From Candidatus Moraniibacteriota bacterium (GTDB lineage: Bacteria > Patescibacteriota > Minisyncoccia > Moranbacterales > UBA1568), in NCBI GenBank assembly GCA_030690925.1, contig JAUYFO010000085.1:1-22939 (forward strand): 22,939 nucleotides of DNA, given 5' to 3'. The position numbers were made by a program, and so were the translations under genes. The stretch's first letter is position 1, and every line of letters begins with the position of its first letter. Positions 6,317 to 13,626 of the stretch are shown piece by piece. The notes under the pieces were generated by a model. That model saw only the letters and a list, made by a program, of their open reading frames with translations, ran no database searches and had not been told where the DNA came from.

Positions 6317-8188
6317 ATGACCCCTTCAAATATTTATCAGGGCTTGCTTACTTTCGAGAAGCAGGGGAAGGTGCATCTTTTTTGGCGCTCGACTCGCTCT
6401 TCTACCCCCGGTATTTTTTCCGTGGAGAGTAGCAACGGCAAAAATTTTAAGAAGTCATCTGGCGCGGTGAGTTTTTTCCGTGTCGATGGAACAAAACTGG
6501 CACTCGGATCAGCTCCGATACTGCGTGCCAGTATGGTGGGGACCAAGACGGTACTTTCTTTTGTCAATAGCCAAAAAGAAGTGTTGTTTGTTGCGCCGAC
6601 CCGCGGTGGGTCGTGGAAAGTGATAGCTACACCAGTCGAACTTCATGGACCGACGGTGTGTCTGAAGTTACCAGCCAAAGGGGGCAAGAAAAGTCGGATT
6701 ATTGCTTTTTCGGCACGAGGTATGCGAGTGATATCACAGGGGAGTTCGCTTCGTGATTTGGAACAATTGAAAGATGCCGGTGATGTCCTAGAAGCCCGAC
6801 GACAAGGATTTGATACGACAGCTCTGCTCCCTTTGTGGACAGAACTGATTCCGCAGGGAATTTTGCTGGTATATTCAGCCAAGAATACTTTGGGGAGATT
6901 GACGGTCGGGGCCGCCATTTTCGATCGGGAACGTCCCAAAACGCTCCTGTGGCGGAGCGATGTGCCTCTCTTCGAAGTCCCAGCCCATGTTGCTTCGGAT
7001 GCGGCCCTGATTGGCGGAGCGCGTGTCGGAAAATATTTTTTCGTGTATCTGCAGTCACCGGGGAAGGTGGTAGAGTGTTTCCCGATGGCCCGCTACTGGG
7101 AGGCAGTGCAAAAAAATAAGCGGCATGATTTTGTTTTGCCGCCTCGCAAAAAAGGGGTAATGATTCGGCTGGAGCGTTTGGAGGCTAATCCGGTTTTGGA
7201 GCCGATTGCCAAACATGCCTGGGAGGCCTTTGCCACATTCAATCCCGCTGCTATCACTCTTGATGGGCGGGTACATCTGCTCTATCGAGCCCAGGGGTAT
7301 GACGGGCTGTCGGTTTTGGGTTATGCGGTAAGCCAAGATGGTATTCATATTGACGAACGTCTCACGGACCCGGCTTTTGTGCCGTCACGAGCTATTGATA
7401 CGAAGGAGGGGCGCTACCCCTATGTTTCTGGTGGTGGGACTGGTGGCTGTGAGGATCCACGGTTGGTAGAGATTGATGGCGTGGTGTACCTCATGTACAT
7501 CGCTTTTGATGGAGCCCATCCACCAGGGATTGCCCTCTCCCATATTTCCAAAGCGAACTTCTTGGCCAGAAAGTGGCGTTGGGCTCGACCAAAACTCATT
7601 TCTCAACCGGGTCAAATCCAAAAAAACTGGGTGCTCTTTCCCAAGAAGATTAATGGGAAGTACGTCATTCTCCATGGGCTGAGTCCAACAATACGTCTGG
7701 AGTATGTGGATGATCTTAAAAAATTAGGAAATGGCAAGTATATCGAGAGCCTGTCTTCTCATGGGGGGCAGGGTTATGTGGAAGCCAGACGTTTGCGGGC
7801 CTGGGACAATATTGTCCGTGGAGTGGGGGCGCCACCACTATGGACTGAGCATGGCTGGTTGGTCTTTTACCATGGCATGGATATGCGTGATCCAGGTAAG
7901 TACAAGGTCGGTGTGATGCTGCTTGATCTGAAACATCCGGATATTATTTTGCGCCGGTCCCTCGAGCCGGTATTGGAGCCGGAAACATCCTATGAGAATG
8001 GTGGCCACAAACGTGGCGTGGTCTATGTGTGTGGGGCAGTTATCAAGGATGGGAAGTTGTTCGTCTACTATGGAGCAGCCGACCGAACCTCAGCCGTGGC
8101 TATGGCCGACCTGGATACCTTCCTCCAATCACTGCTCAAAGAAGAGGCTCCTGTTTTGAAGAAAATGAATACCAAAAAAATTAGCTAA
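6317..8188 (+). CDS. Two-module GH130-type glycosidase/phosphorylase-like protein, N-terminal module degenerate
   Basis: 623 residues. The C-terminal half (about 285-610) is a clear five-bladed GH130 (DUF377) propeller: NPVLEP, FNPAA, VHLLYRAQ, GCEDPRL with candidate catalytic Asp380, LFPKKINGKYVILH, and the final blade KVGVMLLDLKHP...YYGAAD. GH130 enzymes phosphorolyse or hydrolyse beta-mannosidic linkages. The N-terminal half is a second copy of the same fold. Its stretch LWTELIPQGILLVYSAKN and later VGAAIFDRERPKTLLWRSD align with LWTEHGWLVFYHGMD and VGVMLLDLKHPDIILRRSL of the C-terminal half, and GKVHLFWRS aligns with GRVHLLYRA. It has lost the E-D-P-R catalytic motif. There is no signal peptide, so the protein is cytosolic. 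Stop and next start are 11 nt apart, so it is co-transcribed with its partner. Confidence 0.88.
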   Translation: MTPSNIYQGLLTFEKQGKVHLFWRSTRSSTPGIFSVESSNGKNFKKSSGAVSFFRVDGTKLALGSAPILRASMVGTKTVLSFVNSQKEVLFVAPTRGGSWKVIATPVELHGPTVCLKLPAKGGKKSRIIAFSARGMRVISQGSSLRDLEQLKDAGDVLEARRQGFDTTALLPLWTELIPQGILLVYSAKNTLGRLTVGAAIFDRERPKTLLWRSDVPLFEVPAHVASDAALIGGARVGKYFFVYLQSPGKVVECFPMARYWEAVQKNKRHDFVLPPRKKGVMIRLERLEANPVLEPIAKHAWEAFATFNPAAITLDGRVHLLYRAQGYDGLSVLGYAVSQDGIHIDERLTDPAFVPSRAIDTKEGRYPYVSGGGTGGCEDPRLVEIDGVVYLMYIAFDGAHPPGIALSHISKANFLARKWRWARPKLISQPGQIQKNWVLFPKKINGKYVILHGLSPTIRLEYVDDLKKLGNGKYIESLSSHGGQGYVEARRLRAWDNIVRGVGAPPLWTEHGWLVFYHGMDMRDPGKYKVGVMLLDLKHPDIILRRSLEPVLEPETSYENGGHKRGVVYVCGAVIKDGKLFVYYGAADRTSAVAMADLDTFLQSLLKEEAPVLKKMNTKKIS

Positions 8189-8199
8189 CACCCGTTGAT

Positions 8200-10125
8200 A
8201 TGTCTTTTTTTAAGCGCTCCTTTGAAAATCCTATCTTGGTGCCAGAGAGTGATTTGCCCTGGGAATTGGAAGGGGCGTTCAATGGTTCGGCTATTCGGGA
8301 ACAGGGCAAGACGCGATTGTTTTATCGGGCTCAGTCCCTTCCGCTCCTCCATGAAGATGGCCCATGGCTGTCCCTTTCTTCTATCGGTCAGACAGAAAGT
8401 GCCGATGGTATTCATTTCAAGCGCCATCGGCCGTTTATCGAGCCCGAGCTTTCTTGGGAGCGTTATGGTTGTGAAGACCCGCGGATTACTAAGTGTGATG
8501 GGAAATACTATATTTTTTATACGGCGCTTTCAGAGTTTCCGTTTCGAGCGGAGGGGATCTCGGTAGGATTGGCGATCACCAAAAATTTCAAGCAGATTGA
8601 GAAACATCACATTACGCCGTTTAATGCCAAGGCCATGACCTTGTTCCCGGAGCGGATCAAAGGTAAACTGTGGGCCATTCTTTCGGCCAACACTGATCGG
8701 CCACCATCAACCATCGCTCTAGCATCATTTGATGATGAGACCCAGTTGTGGGATGCCAAGCGCTGGGATACGTGGTATCAGAATCTGGAACAGCATGGGC
8801 TGAAACTGAATCGTACAGATGACGATCATGTGGAGATTGGCACCCAGCCTATCAAAACCAAAGATGGTTGGTTGCTGCTCTATTCCTATATCCAGAAGTA
8901 TCACTCTCCGGAACCACTCTTTACAGTAGAGGCAATCTTGCTCGACCTCGAGAACCCGAAAAAGATCATCGCCCGGACGGAGGCACCGCTTCTGGTGCCA
9001 GAAGAAGAGTATGAACACTACGGCAAGGTCAAGGATGTCGTGTTTCCCAGTGGCGCGGTGGTGCGGGGGGATACGATTTTTCTCTACTATGGAGCGGCTG
9101 ATACCACTACCTGTGTGGCTACCGGCAGCTTGAAAGTCCTGCTCAAGCAGATGCAGACGACCGAGAAAGAACGACCAACGTTTATTCGTTACCGAAAAAA
9201 TCCAGTATTGCAACCAGTGGCTGATCATCCTTGGGAGGCCAAGGCGGTGTTTAATCCTGCGGCGGTTGAGGCAGAGGGTACTATTCATATTCTCTACCGC
9301 GCCACTTCGGCAGATGATACTTCGGTGTTCGGTTATGCCAAGAGTCACAATGGTTTCCGTATCACTGGGCGTCTCCCGGAACCGATTTATGTGCCACGGG
9401 TACCATTTGAACAAAAACAGGGCCCAGGAAATTCTGGCTGTGAAGATCCGCGACTGACACGCTTTGGGGATACCTACTATATGTTCTATACGGCAGTCGA
9501 CGCCGTTTCTCCGCCACGGGTGGCACTTTCCACTATAGAAGCTGCTGACTTTTTAGCGGGGCGTTTTGAATGTTTCACGGTGCCGGTATTGATCTCACCA
9601 CCGTTTATTGACGACAAGGACGCCTGTTTGTTTCCGGAAAAGATTGGAGGAAAGTATGTTATTTTGCATCGCATCCAGCCAGCTATTGATATTAACTTTT
9701 TTGATAGTCTGGATTTCAACGGAGAGAGTCATTTTTTGACGCATCAACCATTTGTCTTTCCTCGGCGCGGCATGTGGGATAGTCGCAAGATTGGTATCAA
9801 TACCGTGCCACTGCGGACCAAGAAGGGGTGGCTGGTACTGTATCATGGTGTTTCAGACTATGACGGGCACTATCGGGTTGGAGCCCTACTGCTTGATTTG
9901 GAGCACCCAGAAAAGGTGATTGGTCGCAGCCGGATGCCACTCTTTAGCCCGGAGGAAGACTATGAAAAATTTGGGGTGGTACCGAATGTGGTGTTTCCTT
10001 GTGGGGCGGTGGTACGCGGGAATACGCTGATCACTTACTATGGTGGCGCGGACCGCGTGATTGGGGTGGCCAGTATTCATTTACCGAAACTTTTGAAATC
10101 ACTTCTGGTTGACGGCGCCTCATAA
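8200..10125 (+). CDS. Tandem GH130 double-module protein (both modules with catalytic motif)
   Basis: 641 residues made of two complete GH130 propellers. Module 1 (about 8-315) has ENPILVPE, LFYRAQ, GCEDPRI with Asp93, LFPERIKGKLWAI, and the end motif VVFPSGAVVRGDTIFLYYGAAD. Module 2 (about 328-635) has KNPVLQPV, FNPAA, LYRATS, GCEDPRL with Asp416, LFPEKIGGKYVILHR, and VVFPCGAVVRGNTLITYYGGAD. Ordinary GH130 enzymes have one such domain of about 300-350 residues, so this is a fusion. Module 2 resembles the C-terminal module of the upstream gene more than it resembles module 1, which suggests that a two-module ancestor was duplicated. The likely substrates are beta-mannosides or related oligosaccharides; phosphorylase versus hydrolase cannot be decided by eye. 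Cytosolic, no Shine-Dalgarno. Confidence 0.92.
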   Translation: MSFFKRSFENPILVPESDLPWELEGAFNGSAIREQGKTRLFYRAQSLPLLHEDGPWLSLSSIGQTESADGIHFKRHRPFIEPELSWERYGCEDPRITKCDGKYYIFYTALSEFPFRAEGISVGLAITKNFKQIEKHHITPFNAKAMTLFPERIKGKLWAILSANTDRPPSTIALASFDDETQLWDAKRWDTWYQNLEQHGLKLNRTDDDHVEIGTQPIKTKDGWLLLYSYIQKYHSPEPLFTVEAILLDLENPKKIIARTEAPLLVPEEEYEHYGKVKDVVFPSGAVVRGDTIFLYYGAADTTTCVATGSLKVLLKQMQTTEKERPTFIRYRKNPVLQPVADHPWEAKAVFNPAAVEAEGTIHILYRATSADDTSVFGYAKSHNGFRITGRLPEPIYVPRVPFEQKQGPGNSGCEDPRLTRFGDTYYMFYTAVDAVSPPRVALSTIEAADFLAGRFECFTVPVLISPPFIDDKDACLFPEKIGGKYVILHRIQPAIDINFFDSLDFNGESHFLTHQPFVFPRRGMWDSRKIGINTVPLRTKKGWLVLYHGVSDYDGHYRVGALLLDLEHPEKVIGRSRMPLFSPEEDYEKFGVVPNVVFPCGAVVRGNTLITYYGGADRVIGVASIHLPKLLKSLLVDGAS

Positions 10126-10142
10126 AGTATACTGTTGAGAGC

Positions 10143-10171
10143 TTGCCAAAAATGCTCTTTCGTGCTACGAT
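10143..10171 (+). promoter_or_regulatory. Promoter of the RRM protein gene
   Basis: TTGCCA (10143-10148), a 17-nt spacer, then TACGAT (10166-10171). The predicted start near 10178 leaves an untranslated leader of about 140 nt before the ATG at 10320, long compared with other genes here. Inside it GAGCT/AGCTC and an enclosing CCGTG/CACGG could pair. Confidence 0.5.
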
Positions 10172-10319
10172 AAGAATGTTGTAAGTTTTCTCTCTGGAAG
10201 ACGCTTAGACGAGACATTCGGTTGCCAAACTTGAATTCCGTGAAGTAGAGCCAGAAGGAGCTGTCAAAAGCTCGCGGGGAAAGGTCCACTTACACGGTAA
10301 TCAAGTGAGTAGATTCGAT

Positions 10320-10640
10320 ATGGCAACCAAATTATACATTGGTGGCGTTTCCTACGGGACAACCGAGGACAGTTTGCGCGATGCGTTCGCCCAGGCTGGC
10401 AGCGTCGTTTCTGCCAAGATCATCATCGACAAGATGACAGGCCGCTCTCGCGGTTTTGCTTTCGTCGAGATGACCACAGACGCAGAAGCCCAAAAGGCTA
10501 TTGAACTGTGGAATGGCAAGGAATTAGACGGACGAACGCTGACTGTCAACGAAGCTCGTCCTTTGGAAGAGCGCGCTCCCCGCACTGGCAACAGTGGTGG
10601 TGGATACCGTGCGAACGACCAGAGCGGCAGCCGTTGGTAA
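10320..10640 (+). CDS. RNA-binding protein with a single RRM domain
   Basis: 106 residues from ATG 10320 (a GTG five codons upstream would add SRFD with no support). The single RNA recognition motif has RNP2 LYIGGV (5-10) and RNP1 RGFAFVEM (44-51), both with the aromatic residues that stack on RNA bases. A short Gly/Arg/Ser tail (about 84-106) follows. This is the architecture of the small bacterial RRM proteins (cyanobacterial Rbp-like) that bind single-stranded RNA and are often cold-induced. The gene is followed by a strong terminator at 10683. The long leader suggests post-transcriptional control, which is inference. Confidence 0.95.
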   Translation: MATKLYIGGVSYGTTEDSLRDAFAQAGSVVSAKIIIDKMTGRSRGFAFVEMTTDAEAQKAIELWNGKELDGRTLTVNEARPLEERAPRTGNSGGGYRANDQSGSRW

Positions 10641-10682
10641 GGAAGCACCATGAGCCGTTTGCGGTTTGTGGTGACGCTAGAA

Positions 10683-10716
10683 AACAGTCCTGAGGAATCA
10701 GGGCTGTTTTTGTTTT
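10683..10716 (+). terminator. Rho-independent terminator after the RRM gene
   Basis: AACAGTCCTGA (10683-10693), loop GGAA, TCAGGGCTGTT (10698-10708): an 11-bp stem with one G-U pair followed by a T-rich run to 10716. Confidence 0.9.
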
Positions 10717-10720
10717 ACCC

Positions 10721-10750
10721 TTTACATAAAGCCTAAGATTGTTCTACACT
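10721..10750 (+). promoter_or_regulatory. Promoter of the desaturase gene
   Basis: TTTACA (10721-10726), an 18-nt spacer, then TACACT (10745-10750), directly after the preceding terminator. The leader of about 38 nt carries AAGGAG (10783-10788) 6 nt before the ATG, one of the few good Shine-Dalgarno sites in the window. Confidence 0.7.
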
Positions 10751-10794
10751 AGGGTTACGTACCTTTTCATCAACAATCTTTCAAGGAGAGAGTC

Positions 10795-11886
10795 ATGATT
10801 GTTTCGCTTTTTAGTGCGACCCTTGATTGGTTGGCACATGGTTTATGGGGTCTGTCGTGGTGGCAGATTGTGTTGTACACGCTACTCACCACGCACGTCA
10901 CTATTGCATCGGTGACAATTTTCCTCCACCGCCATCAGGCCCATCGGGCCTTGGACCTTCACTTACTACCGAGTCATTTCTTTCGGTTCTGGCTGTGGAT
11001 TGGTACTGGCCAAGTGACGCGCGAGTGGGTAGCCATTCACCGCAAGCATCATGCCCGGTGCGAAACGTCTGAAGATCCCCATAGTCCGGTAGCCCACGGT
11101 ATCAAGAAGGTGTTGTGGCAGGGGACCGAGCTTTATCGAGCTGAATCCAAAAACCAAGAGACACTGAACCGATTTGGCGCCGGCTGCCCGAATGATTGGT
11201 TGGAACGCAATCTTTATACCCGCTTCAGCTGGCAAGGTGTGGGGCTCATGATGATTCTCGACCTGGCCTTGTTTGGGGCTATCGGACTGACAGTGTGGGC
11301 GGTGCAGATGGTGTGGATTCCGCTCATGGCGGCTGGGGTAATCAACGGCGTTGGGCACTGGTGGGGGTACCGCAACGCGGAAACTCCCGATGCCAGTACC
11401 AACATCGTTCCTTGGGGGGTGGTGATTGGTGGTGAAGAACTCCACAATAACCACCACACCTATCCGACGGCAGCCAAGTTTTCGGTTAAGTCATACGAGT
11501 TTGACATCGGCTGGAGCTACATCCGTTTCTTGGAATTGTGTGGGTTGGCATGGGTCAAGGCTGTGCCACCACAGCTCGTGATCAATAAAACCAAGCTTGA
11601 TTGTGATGGTGAGACGCTTGAGGCCTTGATTGCTTTTCGTTTTGTAGCCCTGAAAAAGTTGCAAGAACTGACCAAGCAATTGTGGGCGGATAGCGTGCCG
11701 AGAAAGAAGCTGGAAGTTTTCGAAGTACGTTTGAAGCAGCTTTGGACCGATAGCAGCGCATCAAAGGATCAATTGGTTCGCGACTTGCGGCAATGGTGCG
11801 TCGATGCCGAGAAAAGTGAAATTCCTGGATTGCAGGTATTCGCCTTTCTCCTTCCAGGGTATACCCTGAAGAAACACTCCAGATGA
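10795..11886 (+). CDS. Membrane fatty acid (acyl-lipid/acyl-CoA) desaturase
   Basis: 363 residues. An integral-membrane di-iron desaturase with the three histidine boxes: HRHQAH (45-50), HRKHH (82-86) and HNNHH (217-221), each in the expected spacing and flanked by hydrophobic pairs of helices. It introduces a double bond into acyl chains, adjusting membrane fluidity. Its segments IFLHRHQAHRALDL, TREWVAIHRKHHA, DPHSPVAHGI and NIVPWGVVIGGEELHNNHH are very close to the proteobacterial delta-9 desaturase group as I know it. The gene has its own promoter, Shine-Dalgarno and terminator, so it is a self-contained unit that may have been acquired. CPR bacteria generally lack fatty acid synthesis, so it would act on imported lipids. 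The C-terminal part (about 265-363) is a less conserved helical extension. Confidence 0.95.
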   Translation: MIVSLFSATLDWLAHGLWGLSWWQIVLYTLLTTHVTIASVTIFLHRHQAHRALDLHLLPSHFFRFWLWIGTGQVTREWVAIHRKHHARCETSEDPHSPVAHGIKKVLWQGTELYRAESKNQETLNRFGAGCPNDWLERNLYTRFSWQGVGLMMILDLALFGAIGLTVWAVQMVWIPLMAAGVINGVGHWWGYRNAETPDASTNIVPWGVVIGGEELHNNHHTYPTAAKFSVKSYEFDIGWSYIRFLELCGLAWVKAVPPQLVINKTKLDCDGETLEALIAFRFVALKKLQELTKQLWADSVPRKKLEVFEVRLKQLWTDSSASKDQLVRDLRQWCVDAEKSEIPGLQVFAFLLPGYTLKKHSR

Positions 11887-11898
11887 AAAGAATTGCTA

Positions 11899-11936
11899 CC
11901 GGCAGAGGATTGCTATCCCCTTGCCGGATTTTTTTT
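11899..11936 (+). terminator. Terminator of the desaturase gene, overlapping the 3' end of tag
   Basis: CCGGCA (11899-11904) and TGCCGG (11922-11927) form the base of the hairpin, with inner GGAT/ATCC. A run of eight T follows (11929-11936). The hairpin includes the last codons and stop of the convergent tag gene. In the minus direction it is followed after a short gap by TTCTTTTC and may serve both genes. Confidence 0.88.
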
Positions 11937-12521
11937 GTTTCGTTTTTTGATTTCCTGGTAGCGAAAGCAGTCGGCGACGTGGTCGTTTACCATCCCAGTG
12001 GCTTGCATGAAGGCGTAGCAGATAGTGGGGCCGAAGAATTTGAAGCCACGCTTTTTCATCGCCTGAGCAAAGGCCGCTGCTGCCTTGGTGACTGATGGGA
12101 CATCCCGCAAGCTTTTTCGCTTATTATCTATGGGCTGGCTACCGACAAATTGCCAGGCATACTCTGCAAACGAACCATATTCTTTTTGGATGGCTATGAA
12201 AAGTTTAGCACTAGAGATAGCCGAGGTAATTTTCAGGCGGTTACGGACGATACCAGCATCGTCCATGAGTCGGGTGACGTCATGCGTCGTGAAGGCGGCC
12301 ACTTTTTTGACGTTGAAACCAGCGAAGGCTTTCCGGTAAGCCTGGCGCTTTTTCAGGATAGTTTCCCAGGACAACCCAGCTTGAGCACTTTCGAGAATGA
12401 GAAATTCGAACAGGGTGCGGTCATCAAAGACCGGCACGCCCCATTCATGGTCGTGGTACTGCTCATAGAGAGCGTTTCCAGTCCGTACCCAGCTACAGCG
12501 CCTTTTTTCTTTTTGTATCAT
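11913..12521 (-). CDS. tag: DNA-3-methyladenine glycosylase I
   Basis: 202 residues. Tag removes 3-methyladenine from alkylated DNA in base excision repair. The family hallmarks are all present: the zinc ligands Cys9 (RCSWV), His23 (YHDHEWG), His181 and Cys185 (NDHVADC), and the catalytic-pocket Glu44 in LESAQAGLSW (equivalent to Glu38 of E. coli Tag). The substrate-pocket segment GIVRNRLKI is also present. Length is normal (E. coli 187) apart from a basic C-terminal tail KKRNKKNP. It is convergent with the desaturase and their 3' ends share a hairpin. The start ATG at 12521 lies 12 nt from a TATACT box, so the leader is very short and there is no Shine-Dalgarno. Confidence 0.97.
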   Translation of the reverse strand: MIQKEKRRCSWVRTGNALYEQYHDHEWGVPVFDDRTLFEFLILESAQAGLSWETILKKRQAYRKAFAGFNVKKVAAFTTHDVTRLMDDAGIVRNRLKITSAISSAKLFIAIQKEYGSFAEYAWQFVGSQPIDNKRKSLRDVPSVTKAAAAFAQAMKKRGFKFFGPTICYAFMQATGMVNDHVADCFRYQEIKKRNKKNPARG

Positions 12522-12533
12522 AATAGTACAGAA

Positions 12534-12561
12534 AGTATAGGGGATTTTCCTGGCTTATCAA
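12534..12561 (-). promoter_or_regulatory. Promoter of tag
   Basis: Minus-strand TTGATA (12556-12561), a 16-nt spacer, then TATACT (12534-12539). The ATG follows 12 nt after the -10 box, leaving about 6 nt of leader. Confidence 0.65.
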
Positions 12562-12621
12562 AAGGGCTCCACGCCTTGATTTTCCGTGGAAAAGTTGATA
12601 GGCTGGGAAATGTAGCAAAAA

Positions 12622-12710
12622 GGAGAGGTGGCCGAGCGGCTTAAGGCGATAGGTTGCTAACCTGTTGTACGGGTTACACCGTACCGAGGGTTCGAATCCC
12701 TCCCTCTCCG
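12622..12710 (+). tRNA. tRNA-Ser (anticodon GCT)
   Basis: A class II tRNA. The acceptor stem GGAGAGG/CCTCTCC has discriminator G. The anticodon stem ATAGG/CCTGT has loop TTGCTAA (anticodon GCT, codons AGC/AGU). The variable arm GTACGG...CCGTAC and T arm GAGGG/CCCTC with loop TTCGAAT are intact. CCA is not encoded (GCA follows the stem). Confidence 0.95.
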
Positions 12711-12748
12711 CATCTGTTTGATAGATATTACCCCTTAAGAAAATAAGT

Positions 12749-13468
12749 ATGGACCAGCAGACACTGCAGGAAGGGACACCAAAGGTGGAAGAAATCGCAG
12801 TTGTAGAGGTGCCAGGGGTGGCAGTAATCGTTCAGCCTTCGTTGGTAGCACGTATGCGTTCGTTTGGGGCGTATGTGTCTCGGATTGATCGGACTACCAA
12901 AATATTTTTGATAGTCTTCATAATCTTTGGTTTCCTCTTTTGGGGATTCTCTACCTTTAAAGGAGTGTTCGTTGCCGCTACAGTCAATGGCAATGTCGTG
13001 AGCCGACTCAGCGTCGTTCGAGAGCTTGAAAAACAGGCGGGGAAGGGCGCGCTCGATACTCTGATTACTAAAAGACTTATTGCGGAGGAGGTACAGAAGC
13101 AGAGGATCGTCGTGTCGAGTGTTGACATCGATGAAGAAGTCAAAAAAGCAGAGGCTCAGGTGAGCGTCCAGGGAGGGACCTTGGAGGCGGTTCTGGCAGG
13201 GCAGGGTATGACCATGGCTAATCTGAGGGAGCAGATTATGATTAATAAGCAATTGGAGAAAATTTTGTCCGACAAAACTGTGATCAGCGACGAAGAGGTC
13301 AATCAATATTTGAGTTCAGGCCAGGTGCCAACCAAGGGTGTCAGTTCTGAAGCAGAGCGAACCCAAGCGAGGGAGCAGCTGAAGGCACAGAAATTTAATC
13401 AAGAGGCTTCGCTATGGGTGAAAGACCTAAAAGACAAGGCTGCTATAGAGTACTTTGTGCAGTATTAG
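12749..13468 (+). CDS. Membrane-anchored SurA_N/PrsA-like chaperone domain protein without PPIase domain
   Basis: 239 residues. A long cytosolic N-terminus (1-50) precedes one hydrophobic helix (about 51-70, IFLIVFIIFGFLFWGF). An extracytoplasmic helical domain follows with the SurA_N/PrsA pattern: VNGNVVSRLSVVRELEKQ, LDTLITKRLIAEEVQKQRI, GMTMANLREQIMINKQLEKI and VISDEEVNQYL. In SurA or PrsA a parvulin PPIase domain would come next. Here it is missing, and the sequence passes directly to the typical C-terminal helix REQLKAQKFNQEASLWVKDL with the closing strand AAIEYFVQY. It is most likely a foldase-derived chaperone acting on exported proteins. It lies 38 nt after tRNA-Ser and is followed by its own terminator. 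Domain call confident, function inferred. Confidence 0.85.
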   Translation: MDQQTLQEGTPKVEEIAVVEVPGVAVIVQPSLVARMRSFGAYVSRIDRTTKIFLIVFIIFGFLFWGFSTFKGVFVAATVNGNVVSRLSVVRELEKQAGKGALDTLITKRLIAEEVQKQRIVVSSVDIDEEVKKAEAQVSVQGGTLEAVLAGQGMTMANLREQIMINKQLEKILSDKTVISDEEVNQYLSSGQVPTKGVSSEAERTQAREQLKAQKFNQEASLWVKDLKDKAAIEYFVQY

Positions 13469-13586
13469 GTTTTGTTCTGAATGGTGGTGGTGAGCCGTGC
13501 TATTTGTAATGGGCCTTTTTCAAGTTCACTTGTCATATATGGTGTATTCTGATCTGAAAAGCTTGCAGACTATACCTGGGGTGGGG

Positions 13587-13612
13587 AAGAGTTACGCAAC
13601 TCTTTTTCTTTT
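13587..13612 (+). terminator. Terminator downstream of the SurA-like gene
   Basis: AAGAGTT (13587-13593), loop ACGC, AACTCTT (13598-13604), then TTTCTTTT. It works only in the plus direction, since the minus side is followed by CCCCACC. It lies 118 nt past the stop codon; nothing else recognisable fills that gap. Confidence 0.85.
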
Positions 13613-13626
13613 AACCGAGGTGGATA

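Noticed and set aside
10795..11886. Possible UGA recoding (Gracilibacteria/SR1 code)
   Set aside because: The desaturase ends at TGA directly before a terminator and other genes have no in-frame TGA; all proteins are full length with the standard code.
13469..13586. Possible small RNA gene ahead of the terminator at 13587
   Set aside because: Only weak -10/-35-like words are present; the terminator is adequately explained by the preceding SurA-like gene.
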